Below, piece by piece: positions 9,873 through 18,321 of a stretch of DNA of 64,000 bases. Below the pieces are notes generated by a model, which did not search any database, was not told the origin of the DNA, and was given only the letters and a program-made list of their open reading frames with translations. A program made the translations under genes and the position numbers. Source of the stretch: Pelomonas sp. Root1444 (GTDB taxonomy: Bacteria; Pseudomonadota; Gammaproteobacteria; Burkholderiales; Burkholderiaceae_C); NCBI RefSeq assembly GCF_001426885.1, contig NZ_LMFP01000028.1, forward strand, positions 927,026-991,025, read 5' to 3'. Position 1 is the stretch's first letter. The number at the start of each line of letters is the position of its first letter.

Positions 9873-9919
9873 CGGCGCCCCCTCGAAGGGGGCCGGCGAA
9901 GCCGGTAGGGGGTGGGCCA
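9873..9919. repeat. GC-rich dispersed hairpin repeat, copy A
   Basis: Contains two adjacent hairpins, CCCCCTCGAAGGGGG and GCCGGCGAAGCCGG, followed by a G-run, just past the stop of the cyanase gene. It resembles the GC-rich intergenic repeats widespread in Burkholderiales and related segments at 22258-22331 here. It may act as a transcription or mRNA-stability barrier. A further 7-bp hairpin, GCTTCAC-gga-GTGAAGC, lies at 9810-9826. Confidence 0.5.
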
Positions 9920-9920
9920 A

Positions 9921-10364
9921 TCAGTACGTCTTGTAGGGCAGGAACTTGCCGCTCATGACGATGCTGACGCGGTCGCCGGCTGCGTTGGGCTCGCGCTGCA
10001 GGTCCATCTTGAAGTCGATGGCGCTCATGATGCCGTCGCCGAACTCTTCATGGATCAGCTCCTTGAAGGTCGTGCCGTAGACGCTGATCAGCTCGTAGAA
10101 GCGGTAGATCAGCGGGTCGGTCGGCACGCTGGTCGGCAGGCTGCCCTTGTAGGGCACGACCTTGAGCCACTGCGCCTCGGCTTCGGTCAGGTCGAAGGTC
10201 TTGGCCAGCTTGGCGGCCTGCTCGTCGTTGAAGGTCATCTGGCCCAGGCAGCCGGCCGTGACCCATTCCTTGCTGAGGCCGATGTCGGCGGCGACGTCGG
10301 CCCACTTGATGCCCTTGGCAACCTTGGTGGCGATGATTTTTTCGGTGACTTCGAGGCGGCTCAT
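9921..10364 (-). CDS. cynS: Cyanate hydratase (cyanase)
   Basis: A 147-residue protein aligning over its full length with cyanases. An N-terminal helical domain (1-80) precedes the catalytic C-terminal domain. The catalytic triad is visible: Arg88 and Glu91 in DPLIYRFYELISVYG and Ser114 in DGIMSAIDFKMDLQ, matching E. coli R96, E99 and S122 with a constant offset of 8. The decamer converts cyanate and bicarbonate to ammonia and CO2. It is last in the cyanate transport operon and overlaps the ATPase gene by 4 nt (ATGA), so transport and breakdown are coupled. Confidence 0.96.
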   Translation of the reverse strand: MSRLEVTEKIIATKVAKGIKWADVAADIGLSKEWVTAGCLGQMTFNDEQAAKLAKTFDLTEAEAQWLKVVPYKGSLPTSVPTDPLIYRFYELISVYGTTFKELIHEEFGDGIMSAIDFKMDLQREPNAAGDRVSIVMSGKFLPYKTY

Positions 10365-11242
10365 GCGGTGCTCCTGTGGATGGCGGGGTGGGTGTCGAGG
10401 GGAATGACTTCGGCGGGCTCCGGCAAGCCGGGGCGCACTTCGGGTGGATGCTCCGGGGCGCGGCCGTGGGACAAGGTCGCGCTGCGCTCGACGAGGAAGT
10501 CGACGAGGTGGTTGCGGATGCGGTAGTACTGCGGGTCGTGGTGCAGCGTGGCGCGCTGGCGGTCACGGCTCATCGTGTTGACGACGATCTCCGCCACGCG
10601 CGCCTGCGGGCCGTTGGCCATCAGCAGGATGCGGTCGGCGAGAAGAATCGCTTCGTCCACGTCGTGCGTGATCATGAAGACGGTCTGGCGCGTGGCGGCG
10701 CAGATCTTCAGCAGCTCGTCCTGGATGGTGCCGCGCGTCAGCGCGTCCAGCGCGCCGAAAGGCTCGTCCAGCAGCAACATGCGCGGCTCGATGGCGAAGG
10801 CGCGCGCGATGCCCACGCGCTGCTTCATGCCGCCGGAGAGCTGGCTGGGCTTCTTGTCCAGCGCGGGTGTCAGGCCCACGAGGGCGACGTACTTCTCCAC
10901 CTGCGCGTCGACCTCGGCACGCTTCCAGTCCGGCCACTTGCTGCGCACCGCGAACGCGATGTTCTGGCGCACCGTGAGCCAGGGCATCAACGCGTGGCCC
11001 TGGAAGACGACGCCGCGCTCCAGCCCTGGCGCATTCACCTCGCGCTGGGCCATGAAGACATGGCCGTCGCTCGCCTGCTCCAGGCCGGCCAGCACGTTGA
11101 GGATGGTCGTCTTGCCGCAGCCGCTGTGGCCGATGATGCAGACGAACTCGCCCTCGGTCAGCGTGAAGTTGACGTTGTCGAAGACGGTCGCGTCGCCATA
11201 GCGCTTGGCCAGGCCTTGCACTTGCACGAGTTCAGTCGACAT
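10361..11242 (-). CDS. cynD: Cyanate/nitrate-type ABC transporter ATPase
   Basis: A 293-residue ABC ATPase: Walker A GHSGCGKT near 38-45, Q-loop VFQGHALMPW near 80-89, signature LSGGMKQR near 139-146, Walker [17 protein letters not shown] near 159-174 and a switch His in MITHDVDEA. It belongs to the NrtD/SsuB/TauB group. A C-terminal extension of about 40 residues (after RNHLVDFLVERS) is seen in NrtD/CynD types. It overlaps the permease gene by 11 nt and cynS by 4 nt. The specificity for cyanate is inferred from cynS. Confidence 0.88.
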   Translation of the reverse strand: MSTELVQVQGLAKRYGDATVFDNVNFTLTEGEFVCIIGHSGCGKTTILNVLAGLEQASDGHVFMAQREVNAPGLERGVVFQGHALMPWLTVRQNIAFAVRSKWPDWKRAEVDAQVEKYVALVGLTPALDKKPSQLSGGMKQRVGIARAFAIEPRMLLLDEPFGALDALTRGTIQDELLKICAATRQTVFMITHDVDEAILLADRILLMANGPQARVAEIVVNTMSRDRQRATLHHDPQYYRIRNHLVDFLVERSATLSHGRAPEHPPEVRPGLPEPAEVIPLDTHPAIHRSTA

Positions 11243-12101
11243 AGGTGACGGCCTTCTGCGCGCGGGCGAAGAGCAGGTCCAGCGCCATGCCCACGAGGCC
11301 GATGACGAGGATGGCGAAGATGACGTTGGGCAGGCTGAGGTTGTTCCACTCGTTCCAGACGAAATAGCCGATGCCCGTGCCGCCCACCAGCATCTCGGCG
11401 GCGACGATGACCAGCCAGGCGATGCCCATGCTGATGCGCATGCCCGTCAGGATGGTGGGCGCCGCGGCCGGCAGGATGACCTCGAAGGCGCGGCGGATGG
11501 GGCTCACCTCCAGCGTGCGCGCCACGTTCAGCCACTCGCGCCGCACGCCGGCCACGCCGAAGGCCGTGTTGATCAGCATGGGCCACAGGCTGCAGATGAA
11601 GATGACGAAGATGCCGCTCGCCGCCGAGTCCTTGATCGTGTAGAGCGCCAGCGGCATCCAGGCCAGCGGCGAGATGGGCTTGAGCACCTGGATGAACGGG
11701 TCCAGCGCCTTGTAGACCAGCGGGCTCATGCCGATGACAAAGCCCAGCGGGATGGCCACCAGCGCCGCCAGCAGATAGCCCAGCCCCACGCGGCCCAGCG
11801 AGTAGGCCAGCTGCAGGCCGATGCCCTTGTCGTTGGGACCGCGGTCGTAGAAGGGCTCGGACAGGTGGTGCACCACCGTGCGGCCCATCACTGCCAGCGT
11901 CGGGAAGCCGCTCTTCGCGGCCACCGGCGTCGCGTCGAAGGGCTTGCCCATCAGCTTGGCGTACTCGATCTGCTCGGGCGTCATGGCCGCTGACGCCGCA
12001 GCCTGCATGCCGCCCAGCGTGGCGAGATGCCACAGGCCGAGCAGGCAGCCGAGCAGCAGCAGCGACAGCAGGCCGGCGCGGAAGTTCAACGAGCGTTGCA
12101 T
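11232..12101 (-). CDS. cynB: Cyanate/nitrate-type ABC transporter permease
   Basis: A 289-residue inner-membrane permease with about six TM helices and the family loop NVARTLEVSPIRRAFEVILP near 195-214, followed by TGMRISMGIAWLVIVAAEML near 221-240 and GTGIGYFVWNEWN near 242-254, characteristic of NrtB/CynB/TauC. An insert between the first TM helix and the core (about 35-85) is longer than in TauC and is typical of nitrate/cyanate permeases. The ATG at 12101 is 1 bp after the binding-protein stop, a tight operon junction; an in-frame GTG/ATG further upstream is less likely. Confidence 0.88.
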   Translation of the reverse strand: MQRSLNFRAGLLSLLLLGCLLGLWHLATLGGMQAAASAAMTPEQIEYAKLMGKPFDATPVAAKSGFPTLAVMGRTVVHHLSEPFYDRGPNDKGIGLQLAYSLGRVGLGYLLAALVAIPLGFVIGMSPLVYKALDPFIQVLKPISPLAWMPLALYTIKDSAASGIFVIFICSLWPMLINTAFGVAGVRREWLNVARTLEVSPIRRAFEVILPAAAPTILTGMRISMGIAWLVIVAAEMLVGGTGIGYFVWNEWNNLSLPNVIFAILVIGLVGMALDLLFARAQKAVTYVD

Positions 12102-12102
12102 G

Positions 12103-13485
12103 TCAGGCCCGCTTGATCGCAAAGCTGTTGACATAGGCATCGGCCTTGGCCGGATCGAACTCCTTGCCCATGACCTTGAACTTCGGATAGCCGCCGGCCT
12201 TGTCGTCCGGCACGGCCAGGTCCAGCGCCTTCATCTGCTTCTTCGCGTCCGTCAGCAGGAAGACTTTCTCGGCGATCTGCTTGTAGTTCACGTCGCCCTT
12301 CACATAGCCCCAGCGCTTCATCTGGCTCAGGATCCACACGGCCATGCTCTGCCAGGGCATGGGGTCGAAGTCGGCGCGGTCGGGCACGACCTTCACATTG
12401 CCCAGGCCGTCGGCGAACTTGCCGGTCAGCACCTGGGCGATGACGGTCTCCGGCTGGTTCAGGTAGGCCTGCGGCGCGATGACCTTGGCGATCAGCTCAC
12501 GGTTCTTGGCCTGGCGCGCCATCGCGGCGGCCGTCAGCACGGCGCGGTACAGCGCGATGAAGGTGTTGGGGTTCTGCTGGGTGAAGGCCGTGCTGGTGCC
12601 GAAAGCGCAGCAGGGGTGGTCGTCCCACAGCTCCTTGGTGAGCAGGTGGATGAAGCCCACCTCCTCGAACACCGCGCGCTGGTTGAACGGGTCCGGGCCG
12701 AGGAAGCCGTCGATGTTGCCGGCGCGCAGGTTGGCCACCATCTCGGGCGGCGGCACCACGCGGATCTGGATGTCGCGGTCCGGGTCCAGCCCCGCTTCCG
12801 CCACGTAGTAGCGCAGCAGGAAGTTGTGCATCGAATACTCGAAGGGCACGGCGAACTTGAAGCCCTTCCACGTCGCCGGGTCGCGCTTGTCTTTGTGCTT
12901 GACGCTGAGCGTGATGGCCTGGCCGTTGGTGTTCTGGATGGTGGCCACGTTCATCGCCGTGGCCGGTGCGCCCAGACCCAGGCTGATGGCCAGCGGCATC
13001 GGCGACAGGAAGTGCGTGGCGTCGTACTCCTTGTTGATCATCTTGTCGCGGATGAGCGCCCAGCCCGCCGTCTTCACGACCTCCACGTTCAGCCCCTGCT
13101 TGGCATAGAAGCCCAACGGGTGGGCCATGATCAGCGGCGTGGCGCAGGTGATGGGGATGAAGCCGATCTTCAGGTCCTTCTTCTCCAGCGCGCCTTTGGT
13201 GTCCTGCGCCATCGCCTGCAGACTGGCCAGCGGCAACATGCTGCCGATGGCCGCCATCGCGGTGTTGCGGCCGACAGCCCTCAGGAAGCGGCGGCGCAGC
13301 GCGTCCTGCGGGAACAGCGCCTTCACCAGCGTGGCTTCGACAAAGCTGGCCGACTCGGCTTCGAAGTCGGCGGACTCGCTGCGGGCGCGTAGTTCGGCGG
13401 CGACGTGGTCGGCCGCGCTGGCGTGCTGGCCGCAGGCGCAACGCATCAGCAGGGGTCGGTCGGCGTCGTAGGGATCGTGGGTCAT
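12103..13485 (-). CDS. cynA: Cyanate/nitrate-type ABC substrate-binding protein (Tat-exported)
   Basis: A 460-residue CmpA/NrtA-family binding protein. The N-terminus has a cysteine/histidine-containing segment (MRCACGQH near 14-21) and a Tat-like signal LRRRFLRAVGRN near 63-74 followed by a hydrophobic stretch ending ASLQAMAQ. The mature domain begins LKIGFIPITCATPLIMAHPL and includes WKGFKFAVPFEYSMHN near 207, as in nitrate/bicarbonate/cyanate binders. GAGG-type ribosome-binding bases lie upstream of the ATG. First gene of the cynABDS operon. The actual ligand cannot be proved from sequence; cyanate is inferred from linkage to cyanase. Confidence 0.86.
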   Translation of the reverse strand: MTHDPYDADRPLLMRCACGQHASAADHVAAELRARSESADFEAESASFVEATLVKALFPQDALRRRFLRAVGRNTAMAAIGSMLPLASLQAMAQDTKGALEKKDLKIGFIPITCATPLIMAHPLGFYAKQGLNVEVVKTAGWALIRDKMINKEYDATHFLSPMPLAISLGLGAPATAMNVATIQNTNGQAITLSVKHKDKRDPATWKGFKFAVPFEYSMHNFLLRYYVAEAGLDPDRDIQIRVVPPPEMVANLRAGNIDGFLGPDPFNQRAVFEEVGFIHLLTKELWDDHPCCAFGTSTAFTQQNPNTFIALYRAVLTAAAMARQAKNRELIAKVIAPQAYLNQPETVIAQVLTGKFADGLGNVKVVPDRADFDPMPWQSMAVWILSQMKRWGYVKGDVNYKQIAEKVFLLTDAKKQMKALDLAVPDDKAGGYPKFKVMGKEFDPAKADAYVNSFAIKRA

Positions 13486-13791
13486 CGAGTGCTCCTCAGG
13501 ATGGGAGCGACTCTAGGAACGGGCGGGCCGTCGCGGAATCGTGGTGGGCGGCGAGTTTCTGTAGGGGTGGAACTACGAGGGAAAACCTGAACATTCGTTG
13601 CTCGGCGGCGACTCCGCACCGGACGCTACATGTGTGCATGTCGGCCACTTGCAGCAGAAGCGGTCGTCTACTGGTATGCGACGGCATGGCCGGTACTCAC
13701 AGCAATAGTCCGACGGTCGTTGTCGACCGCATGCTGGCAGGCTTGTCGGCTAGAGTGCCCGACAGAGGAAGCCGCCCAGCGGCCTACGAGC
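13486..13791. other. 306-bp divergent intergenic region
   Basis: It separates the minus-strand cyanate operon from the plus-strand unknown gene. I see a short inverted repeat ACATG-tgtg-CATGT at 13628-13641 and a longer one with arms TGTCGG (13744-13749) and CCGACA (13759-13764) around a TAGAGT-like box, 28 bp before the unknown gene. These are candidate operators or a promoter. Base composition is less GC-rich than the flanking genes. No convincing ORF. Confidence 0.4.
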
Positions 13792-14550
13792 ATGCCTACA
13801 AGCGAAGAACACGAAGCGACGCTGGCGCAGATTGAAGCCAACTCGGTGCTGCAGCTGACTCGCATCGAGCGCAAGTTGGGTCTGCCTCAGGGCTACTACA
13901 CGAGCCTTCGTGACGGCGGGACCGACTGGGAATTCGCGATCAAGCTTGTTGTTGTATTGGAGGCCGCTCTAGGCGCAGTTATCGCCGCGCACGCTCACAA
14001 CCCGATCCTGGCTGAGCACTGCGCCCGGTTGGGCCTTGAGGGGCGGGCAGGCAAGCTGAATCTAGCGGTGGACCTGGGCATCCTTGCGAAGACGGAGCGC
14101 ACCGCATTTCAAGCGCTCGCTAACGTCCGCAACACGTTTGCCCACCACGTCCAGAACATCGAGCGCACCCTCGAGAAGTTCGCACTTTCGTTGGAGGAAG
14201 CGCAGCGCACCAAGCTGGTCAAAGAGGCCCTGCAGGTGCCGAAGGAAATCGAGGAGAAGGTGCAGTTCCTTTGGAGCGACCCGGGGTCAGTCTCTCTCAC
14301 CTTCAGGAAGCTGCTTTGGACCGCAGGCTCAATGCTTCTCGAGGGCTTGGCTGCTCAGGACTTCAAGGCGGAAGTGGAGGCCGAGCGCCGCAAACGCCTT
14401 GAAAGCGGGGCCATATGGACGCTAGGTGACATGTTCCGAACAGGCGGCTTTGGCATGCCCTCGCTGACTACGTCCGAGCTAGGTGAAGCCAACAACCTCG
14501 GCATCGGGGGCGCTGGCACACACGTACGCGGCGGGCTGCTGGGCGATTAG
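13792..14550 (+). CDS. Unknown protein with a HEPN/MltR-like helical region
   Basis: A 252-residue protein I cannot assign. It is mostly helical and charged, with no signal peptide or TM helix. The segment GLEGRAGKLNLAVDLGILA (about 82-100) followed by LANVRNTFAHHVQNIE (about 108-123) resembles the core of MltR/DUF4145-type proteins, where a conserved R-N-xx-AH motif is also a HEPN-like hallmark. Base composition is lower in GC than its neighbours and codon choice differs, suggesting acquisition by transfer. The ATG at 13792 is chosen because the upstream frame lacks coding character. A palindromic repeat lies just downstream. Function unknown. Confidence 0.55.
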   Translation: MPTSEEHEATLAQIEANSVLQLTRIERKLGLPQGYYTSLRDGGTDWEFAIKLVVVLEAALGAVIAAHAHNPILAEHCARLGLEGRAGKLNLAVDLGILAKTERTAFQALANVRNTFAHHVQNIERTLEKFALSLEEAQRTKLVKEALQVPKEIEEKVQFLWSDPGSVSLTFRKLLWTAGSMLLEGLAAQDFKAEVEAERRKRLESGAIWTLGDMFRTGGFGMPSLTTSELGEANNLGIGGAGTHVRGGLLGD

Positions 14551-14552
14551 GC

Positions 14553-14591
14553 GCCTCCAAAGCCCGAGTAGTTGGCCGCCTCCAAAGCCCG
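14553..14591. repeat. Tandem 14-bp direct repeat
   Basis: GCCTCCAAAGCCCG occurs at 14553-14566 and again at 14578-14591, a 25-bp period, directly after the stop of the unknown gene. Two copies only, so not a CRISPR. It adjoins the large inverted repeat and may mark the boundary of an inserted element. Confidence 0.7.
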
Positions 14592-14673
14592 TAGGTTGGG
14601 GTGAGCAAGGCGAACCCCAACACGTTCATACCTACCGCATCAGTTGGGGTTCAGTTCCTCCACCCCAACCTAC
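14591..14673. repeat. Palindromic intergenic element (REP/MITE-like)
   Basis: Its ends are a perfect 13-bp inverted repeat, GTAGGTTGGGGTG (14591-14603) and CACCCCAACCTAC (14661-14673). Inside, each arm forms its own smaller hairpin (TTGGGGT with ACCCCAA), giving a nested double-hairpin structure. The core GGTTGGGGTGAGC...GCGAACCCCAAC resembles a repeat scattered through many proteobacterial genomes. About 83 bp, with no coding capacity. Confidence 0.7.
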
Positions 14674-14830
14674 CCACTGAACCGCAGCCAGGGCGGGCGA
14701 TCTCCAGAACTTCGGCAAAACCCGAACAAGCAGCAGAGCAACGCTGCCGCTGTCGATCCGGCACGCCGTCGTTCGTCTTCATCGTGAAGCGGCGGAACCG
14801 TCTCGCCGCGCCACGACATGAGGATCCGTC

Positions 14831-16060
14831 ATGCCTTCCTGGACAAACACCCTGCGCGCCCACTACCGCTGGGTCATCGTCGCCGTCGGCGGCCTGCTCG
14901 GCTGCGTGGTCATCGGCGCGCTGTTCTCGCTGCCCGTGCTGCTGCGGCCCATTGCGCTGGACACGGGCTGGTCCACCACCGGCATCTCCGCCGCGATGAC
15001 CATCGCCTTCGCGGCGATGGCGGTCGGCAGCATGGCCTGGGGCGCGCTGTCGGACCGCGTCGGGCCGCGCGCCGTGCTCATCGCGGGCTCGCTGCTGCTC
15101 ACCGCGGGCCTGGCACTGGCGAGCGTTGCGACGTCGCTGCTGGCCTTCCAGCTGCTGTTCGGCGCGGTCGTCGGTCTGGCTGCGGCGGCGATCTTTGCGC
15201 CGTTGATGGCTTGCGTGACAGGCTGGTTCGACACGCGGCGCAGCCTGGCCGTGTCGCTGGTGTCGGCGGGCATGGGCATGGCGCCGCTGACCATGTCGCC
15301 GCTGGCCGCCTGGCTGGTGCAGACGCACGACTGGCGCACGGTGCTGCAGATCATCGCGGCGGTGGTGGCCGGCATCATGTTGCCCGCAGCGCTGCTGGTG
15401 CGCCGCCCGCCCGCGTTGGCCCAGGCCGCCACCGCAGACGATGCCGGCGCGTCGCACCAACCGGGCATGACCGTCGGCCAGGCCCTGCGCTCGGCGCCCT
15501 TCCTGATCCTGGTGCTGACGAGTTTTCTGACCTGCGCCACCCACTCGGGGCCCATCTTCCACACGGTGAGCTATGCCGTCACCTGCGGCATCCCGCTGAT
15601 GGCGGCCGTGTCCATCTACAGCCTGGAGGGGCTGGCCGGCATGGGCGGGCGCCTCGTGTTCGGGCTGCTGGGCGACCGCTTCGGCGCGGCGCGCACGCTG
15701 GTGCTGGCGCTGCTGGCCCAGGCCATCGTCGTGCTGGGCTATGTGCAGGCGCGCGAGCTGGGCAGCTTCTACGCCGTGGCCGCGCTGTTCGGCTTCACCT
15801 ACGCGGGCGTGATGCCGCTGTTCGCGGTGATCGCGCGCGAGAACTTCCCGCTGCGCATGATGGGCACCGTGATCGGCGGCACCACCATGGCCAGCAGCAT
15901 CGGCATGGCGCTGGGGCCCGTGCTGGGCGGCTTGATCTACGACTCGACGTCCAGCTACACGTGGCTGTTCGTCGGCGCCTTCGCGATGGGCATCGGCTCT
16001 TTCCTCTGCGCCCTGACGTTCATGAGGCTGCCGCAGCGGCTGGCGACGGCGGCGGTCTGA
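14831..16060 (+). CDS. MFS transporter
   Basis: A 409-residue, 12-TM major facilitator. Visible motifs: the loop 2-3 signature GALSDRVGPRAVLIAG near 71-86, its second-half counterpart GRLVFGLLGDRFGAARTL near 275-292, and an acidic break in the DWRTVL segment near 170. The overall pattern (GWSTTGISAAM near 46, EGLAGMGGR near 269) is that of the monocarboxylate/oxalate-like MFS group. Substrate unknown. A GAGG ribosome-binding site (ACATGAGGATCCGTC) lies upstream. Stands alone; the next gene is 153 bp away on the same strand. Confidence 0.85.
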   Translation: MPSWTNTLRAHYRWVIVAVGGLLGCVVIGALFSLPVLLRPIALDTGWSTTGISAAMTIAFAAMAVGSMAWGALSDRVGPRAVLIAGSLLLTAGLALASVATSLLAFQLLFGAVVGLAAAAIFAPLMACVTGWFDTRRSLAVSLVSAGMGMAPLTMSPLAAWLVQTHDWRTVLQIIAAVVAGIMLPAALLVRRPPALAQAATADDAGASHQPGMTVGQALRSAPFLILVLTSFLTCATHSGPIFHTVSYAVTCGIPLMAAVSIYSLEGLAGMGGRLVFGLLGDRFGAARTLVLALLAQAIVVLGYVQARELGSFYAVAALFGFTYAGVMPLFAVIARENFPLRMMGTVIGGTTMASSIGMALGPVLGGLIYDSTSSYTWLFVGAFAMGIGSFLCALTFMRLPQRLATAAV

Positions 16061-16213
16061 GCCGCAGCGGGACTGTCGCGCTCCGTCTCCGCAGCGTCTC
16101 TCGTCCTCGCGATTGATGACGGCGCCCCCTCGCCATGGGGCTTTGAATCGACGCTCGCGACCGCGAGAGTGACGGGCGCAGTCTTGCGGTCGAACGGCCG
16201 CGAAGGAGCCGCC

Positions 16214-17419
16214 ATGAAGCTTTCCCTCCCAGTATGGGCCCTGGCCGCAGCGCTGCTTCCTGCTCTGCACAGCGCCCGCGCCGACGTCGTGACGGACTGG
16301 AACGTCACCGCCCTGAGCCTGACGCAGTCCAGCCCGCCGCCGATCGAGATACGCGCGCTGGCGCTGACGCATGTCGCGATGTTCGACGCCGTCAACGCGG
16401 TCACGCGCACGCACGAGGCCTACATGAAGCCCGCACCCACCGCGCCGGCCGGGGCGTCGGCTGAGGCCGCCGCGGCCGCTGCGGCGCATGCGGTGCTGCT
16501 GTCGATCTACCCGCAGCAGAAGCCGGCGCTCGACACAGCGCTGCAGGCCTCGCTGGCCAAGCTGTCCGACGAAGGTGCCAAGAGCGCCGGCAGCGCGCTG
16601 GGCCGCCGGGTGGCCGAGCAGTGCATCGCCATGCGCAGCGGCGATGGCTGGAATGCGCGCGTCGCCTACACCCCGCCGGGAACGCCCGGCAGCTGGCAGC
16701 CCGCGCCGCCATCGATGGGCACGTTCGCGTCGGTCGCATGGGCCGAGGTCAAGCCGTTCTTCGTGAAGTCGTCGACCGAGGTGACCGTGCCCGGCCCGTT
16801 GGCCGTGGACAGCCCGCAGTACCTCAAGGAGCTGGACGAAGTGCGCCGGCTGGGCGGACGCTACTCCACCGAGCGGACGGCCGACCAGACCGCCGCGGCG
16901 ATCTTCACGCTGCTGAACGGCGGCCAGATGTGGAACGCCGCCGCGCGCGCCGGCGCGGCCGCCAAAGCCACCACGATGCCGGAGAACGCACGCATCTTCG
17001 CCGTCATCAACATGGCCGCGATGGACGCGCTGATCACCGGCTGGGAGGTCAAGCGCAAGCTCGGCACCTGGCGTCCGCTGACGGCGATCCGGGCCGCGTC
17101 CCGCAACCCCGACCCGTCGTGGGAGCCGCTGATCAACACGCCGCCGCATCCGGACTACGTCTCCGGGCATTCGGTGACGTCGGGCGCCTGGTCGCGCTCG
17201 CTGCAACTGCTGTTCGGCACCGATGCCGTGCCCTTCACCGCCACCTTCGCAGGCGCACTGACGCGCCACTTCACCAGCTTCTCGCAGGCCGCGATCGAGA
17301 TCGAGAACGCCCGCATCTGGGCCGGCATCCACACCCGCACGGCCGACGAGCACGGCTTGGCGCTGGGCCGCCAGGTGGCGGAGCTGGCCGTGCAGCGGGC
17401 GATGAAGAAGATCGAGTGA
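16214..17419 (+). CDS. Secreted vanadium haloperoxidase/PAP2-family protein
   Basis: A 401-residue exported protein (signal peptide about 1-23, ending LHSARA). It has the three phosphate/vanadate-site motifs of the PAP2/chloroperoxidase superfamily: a KRKLGTWRPLTAIR segment near 279-292, PDYVSGHS near 312-319, and a final RIWAGIHTRTADEHG near 371-385 supplying Arg and His. The acidic-residue version of the last motif is usual in bacterial haloperoxidase-like proteins. It could be a phosphatase or a haloperoxidase; sequence alone does not decide. The ATG at 16214 has GAAGGAG upstream. Acts in the periplasm or outside the cell. Confidence 0.8.
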   Translation: MKLSLPVWALAAALLPALHSARADVVTDWNVTALSLTQSSPPPIEIRALALTHVAMFDAVNAVTRTHEAYMKPAPTAPAGASAEAAAAAAAHAVLLSIYPQQKPALDTALQASLAKLSDEGAKSAGSALGRRVAEQCIAMRSGDGWNARVAYTPPGTPGSWQPAPPSMGTFASVAWAEVKPFFVKSSTEVTVPGPLAVDSPQYLKELDEVRRLGGRYSTERTADQTAAAIFTLLNGGQMWNAAARAGAAAKATTMPENARIFAVINMAAMDALITGWEVKRKLGTWRPLTAIRAASRNPDPSWEPLINTPPHPDYVSGHSVTSGAWSRSLQLLFGTDAVPFTATFAGALTRHFTSFSQAAIEIENARIWAGIHTRTADEHGLALGRQVAELAVQRAMKKIE

Positions 17420-17437
17420 CGGCGCCGCCGTCGAGCG

Positions 17438-18232
17438 TCAGGCGCCGGTGGCCGTCGCCTTGGTGATCTGCACCTGCACCTCGCCGACGCCGCCGAACAC
17501 GTGCCGCGACTGCTGGCCGATGCGGATGTCGTGCACGCCGGTGATCATGCCGGTGGAAATGACGTCGCCGGCCTTCAGCGTCTGTCCCTGCTGCGCACGC
17601 TTGTTCAGCGTGAACGCCAGTGCGCCCAGCGGGCCGGGTTGGATGGCGACCTTGCCGGTGCCGACCGACCGGCCGTCGATGAAGGTCTCGACGGCGATCG
17701 TCTCCAGCTCGCGCCAGTTGGCGATCTCAGGGCCTACGACGACGCCCCAGTTGTTGCCGAAGTCGGAGATGACCGCCCCCGGGCCGATGTCGTTCAGCGT
17801 GGCGAGCGGGCTGCTGGCGACTTCGACGCCGATGTGCATGGACTTCACGAGCGGGATGACGGACTCCGCCGTCCAGTCGCTCTTGCCCGCTGGCGAATCG
17901 GCCGCGACGACGATGACGACCTCCGCCTCGACGGCCGCGAGGCCGCCTTCGAACACGGGGCATTGCGCCGTACCGCCCTGCGCGACGCGATGGACGTTGC
18001 GAGCGAACGCGGGGCCGATCAGCCGCTCTTCGGGAAACTGCGCGGCGAAGGCCGGGTTGACGCGGGCGACCTTCCAGCCGGCCACGGCTTCGGACCAGCG
18101 CGCGATGGCCGCAGCCTGGATGGCATAGGCCTCGGCCAGTGTGGCGGGCGGCGTGCCGGGATAGGCGTCGATGGCGCGGCCAGCGGCGCGGGCGGTGGTG
18201 AAGGCTTCGGCGATCTGCTGGGTGGCACTCAT
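17438..18232 (-). CDS. FAH-superfamily hydratase (2-keto-4-pentenoate hydratase type)
   Basis: A 264-residue soluble enzyme of the fumarylacetoacetate hydrolase superfamily, MhpD/DmpE branch. Visible: AEAYAIQAAAIARW near 30-43, VEAEVVIVVA near 100-109 with a metal-binding Glu, MHIGVEVASSPLATLNDIGPG near 131-151, and a C-terminal TLKAGDVISTGMITG. Such enzymes hydrate 2-hydroxypenta-2,4-dienoate or decarboxylate related keto acids. No ring-cleavage genes are adjacent, so it may act on another 2-keto acid. It follows the LuxR regulator gene on the same strand after 89 bp that contain an AT-rich palindrome. Confidence 0.8.
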   Translation of the reverse strand: MSATQQIAEAFTTARAAGRAIDAYPGTPPATLAEAYAIQAAAIARWSEAVAGWKVARVNPAFAAQFPEERLIGPAFARNVHRVAQGGTAQCPVFEGGLAAVEAEVVIVVAADSPAGKSDWTAESVIPLVKSMHIGVEVASSPLATLNDIGPGAVISDFGNNWGVVVGPEIANWRELETIAVETFIDGRSVGTGKVAIQPGPLGALAFTLNKRAQQGQTLKAGDVISTGMITGVHDIRIGQQSRHVFGGVGEVQVQITKATATGA

Positions 18233-18288
18233 GGCGTTCTTTCTGTGCGCCGGCTGGCGCGGTGATGCATGCGGCCGGCAATGTAGCG

Positions 18289-18316
18289 CCAAAATGAAAC
18301 AAGGTTTTGATTTTGG
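18289..18316 (-). promoter_or_regulatory. AT-rich palindromic operator upstream of the hydratase gene
   Basis: Arms CCAAAAT (18289-18295) and ATTTTGG (18310-18316) are perfect; inside them AAAC and GTTT form a second pair. This is an abrupt AT-rich island in GC-rich sequence, 57 bp upstream of the hydratase start. It looks like a dimeric regulator site, possibly of the IclR type; the regulator is not identified. Confidence 0.45.
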
Positions 18317-18321
18317 GTGGC

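Noticed and set aside
14553..14591. Possible CRISPR start
   Set aside because: Only two 14-bp copies with an 11-bp gap and no cas gene nearby.
14651..17353. 900-codon open frame on the minus strand over the MFS and haloperoxidase genes
   Set aside because: Arg/His/Gly-rich shadow translation with no recognisable domain; both plus-strand genes are clear.
17438..18232. Part of an aromatic meta-cleavage pathway
   Set aside because: No ring-cleavage dioxygenase, dehydrogenase or aldolase genes are adjacent; the LigB-type gene is 41 kb away.
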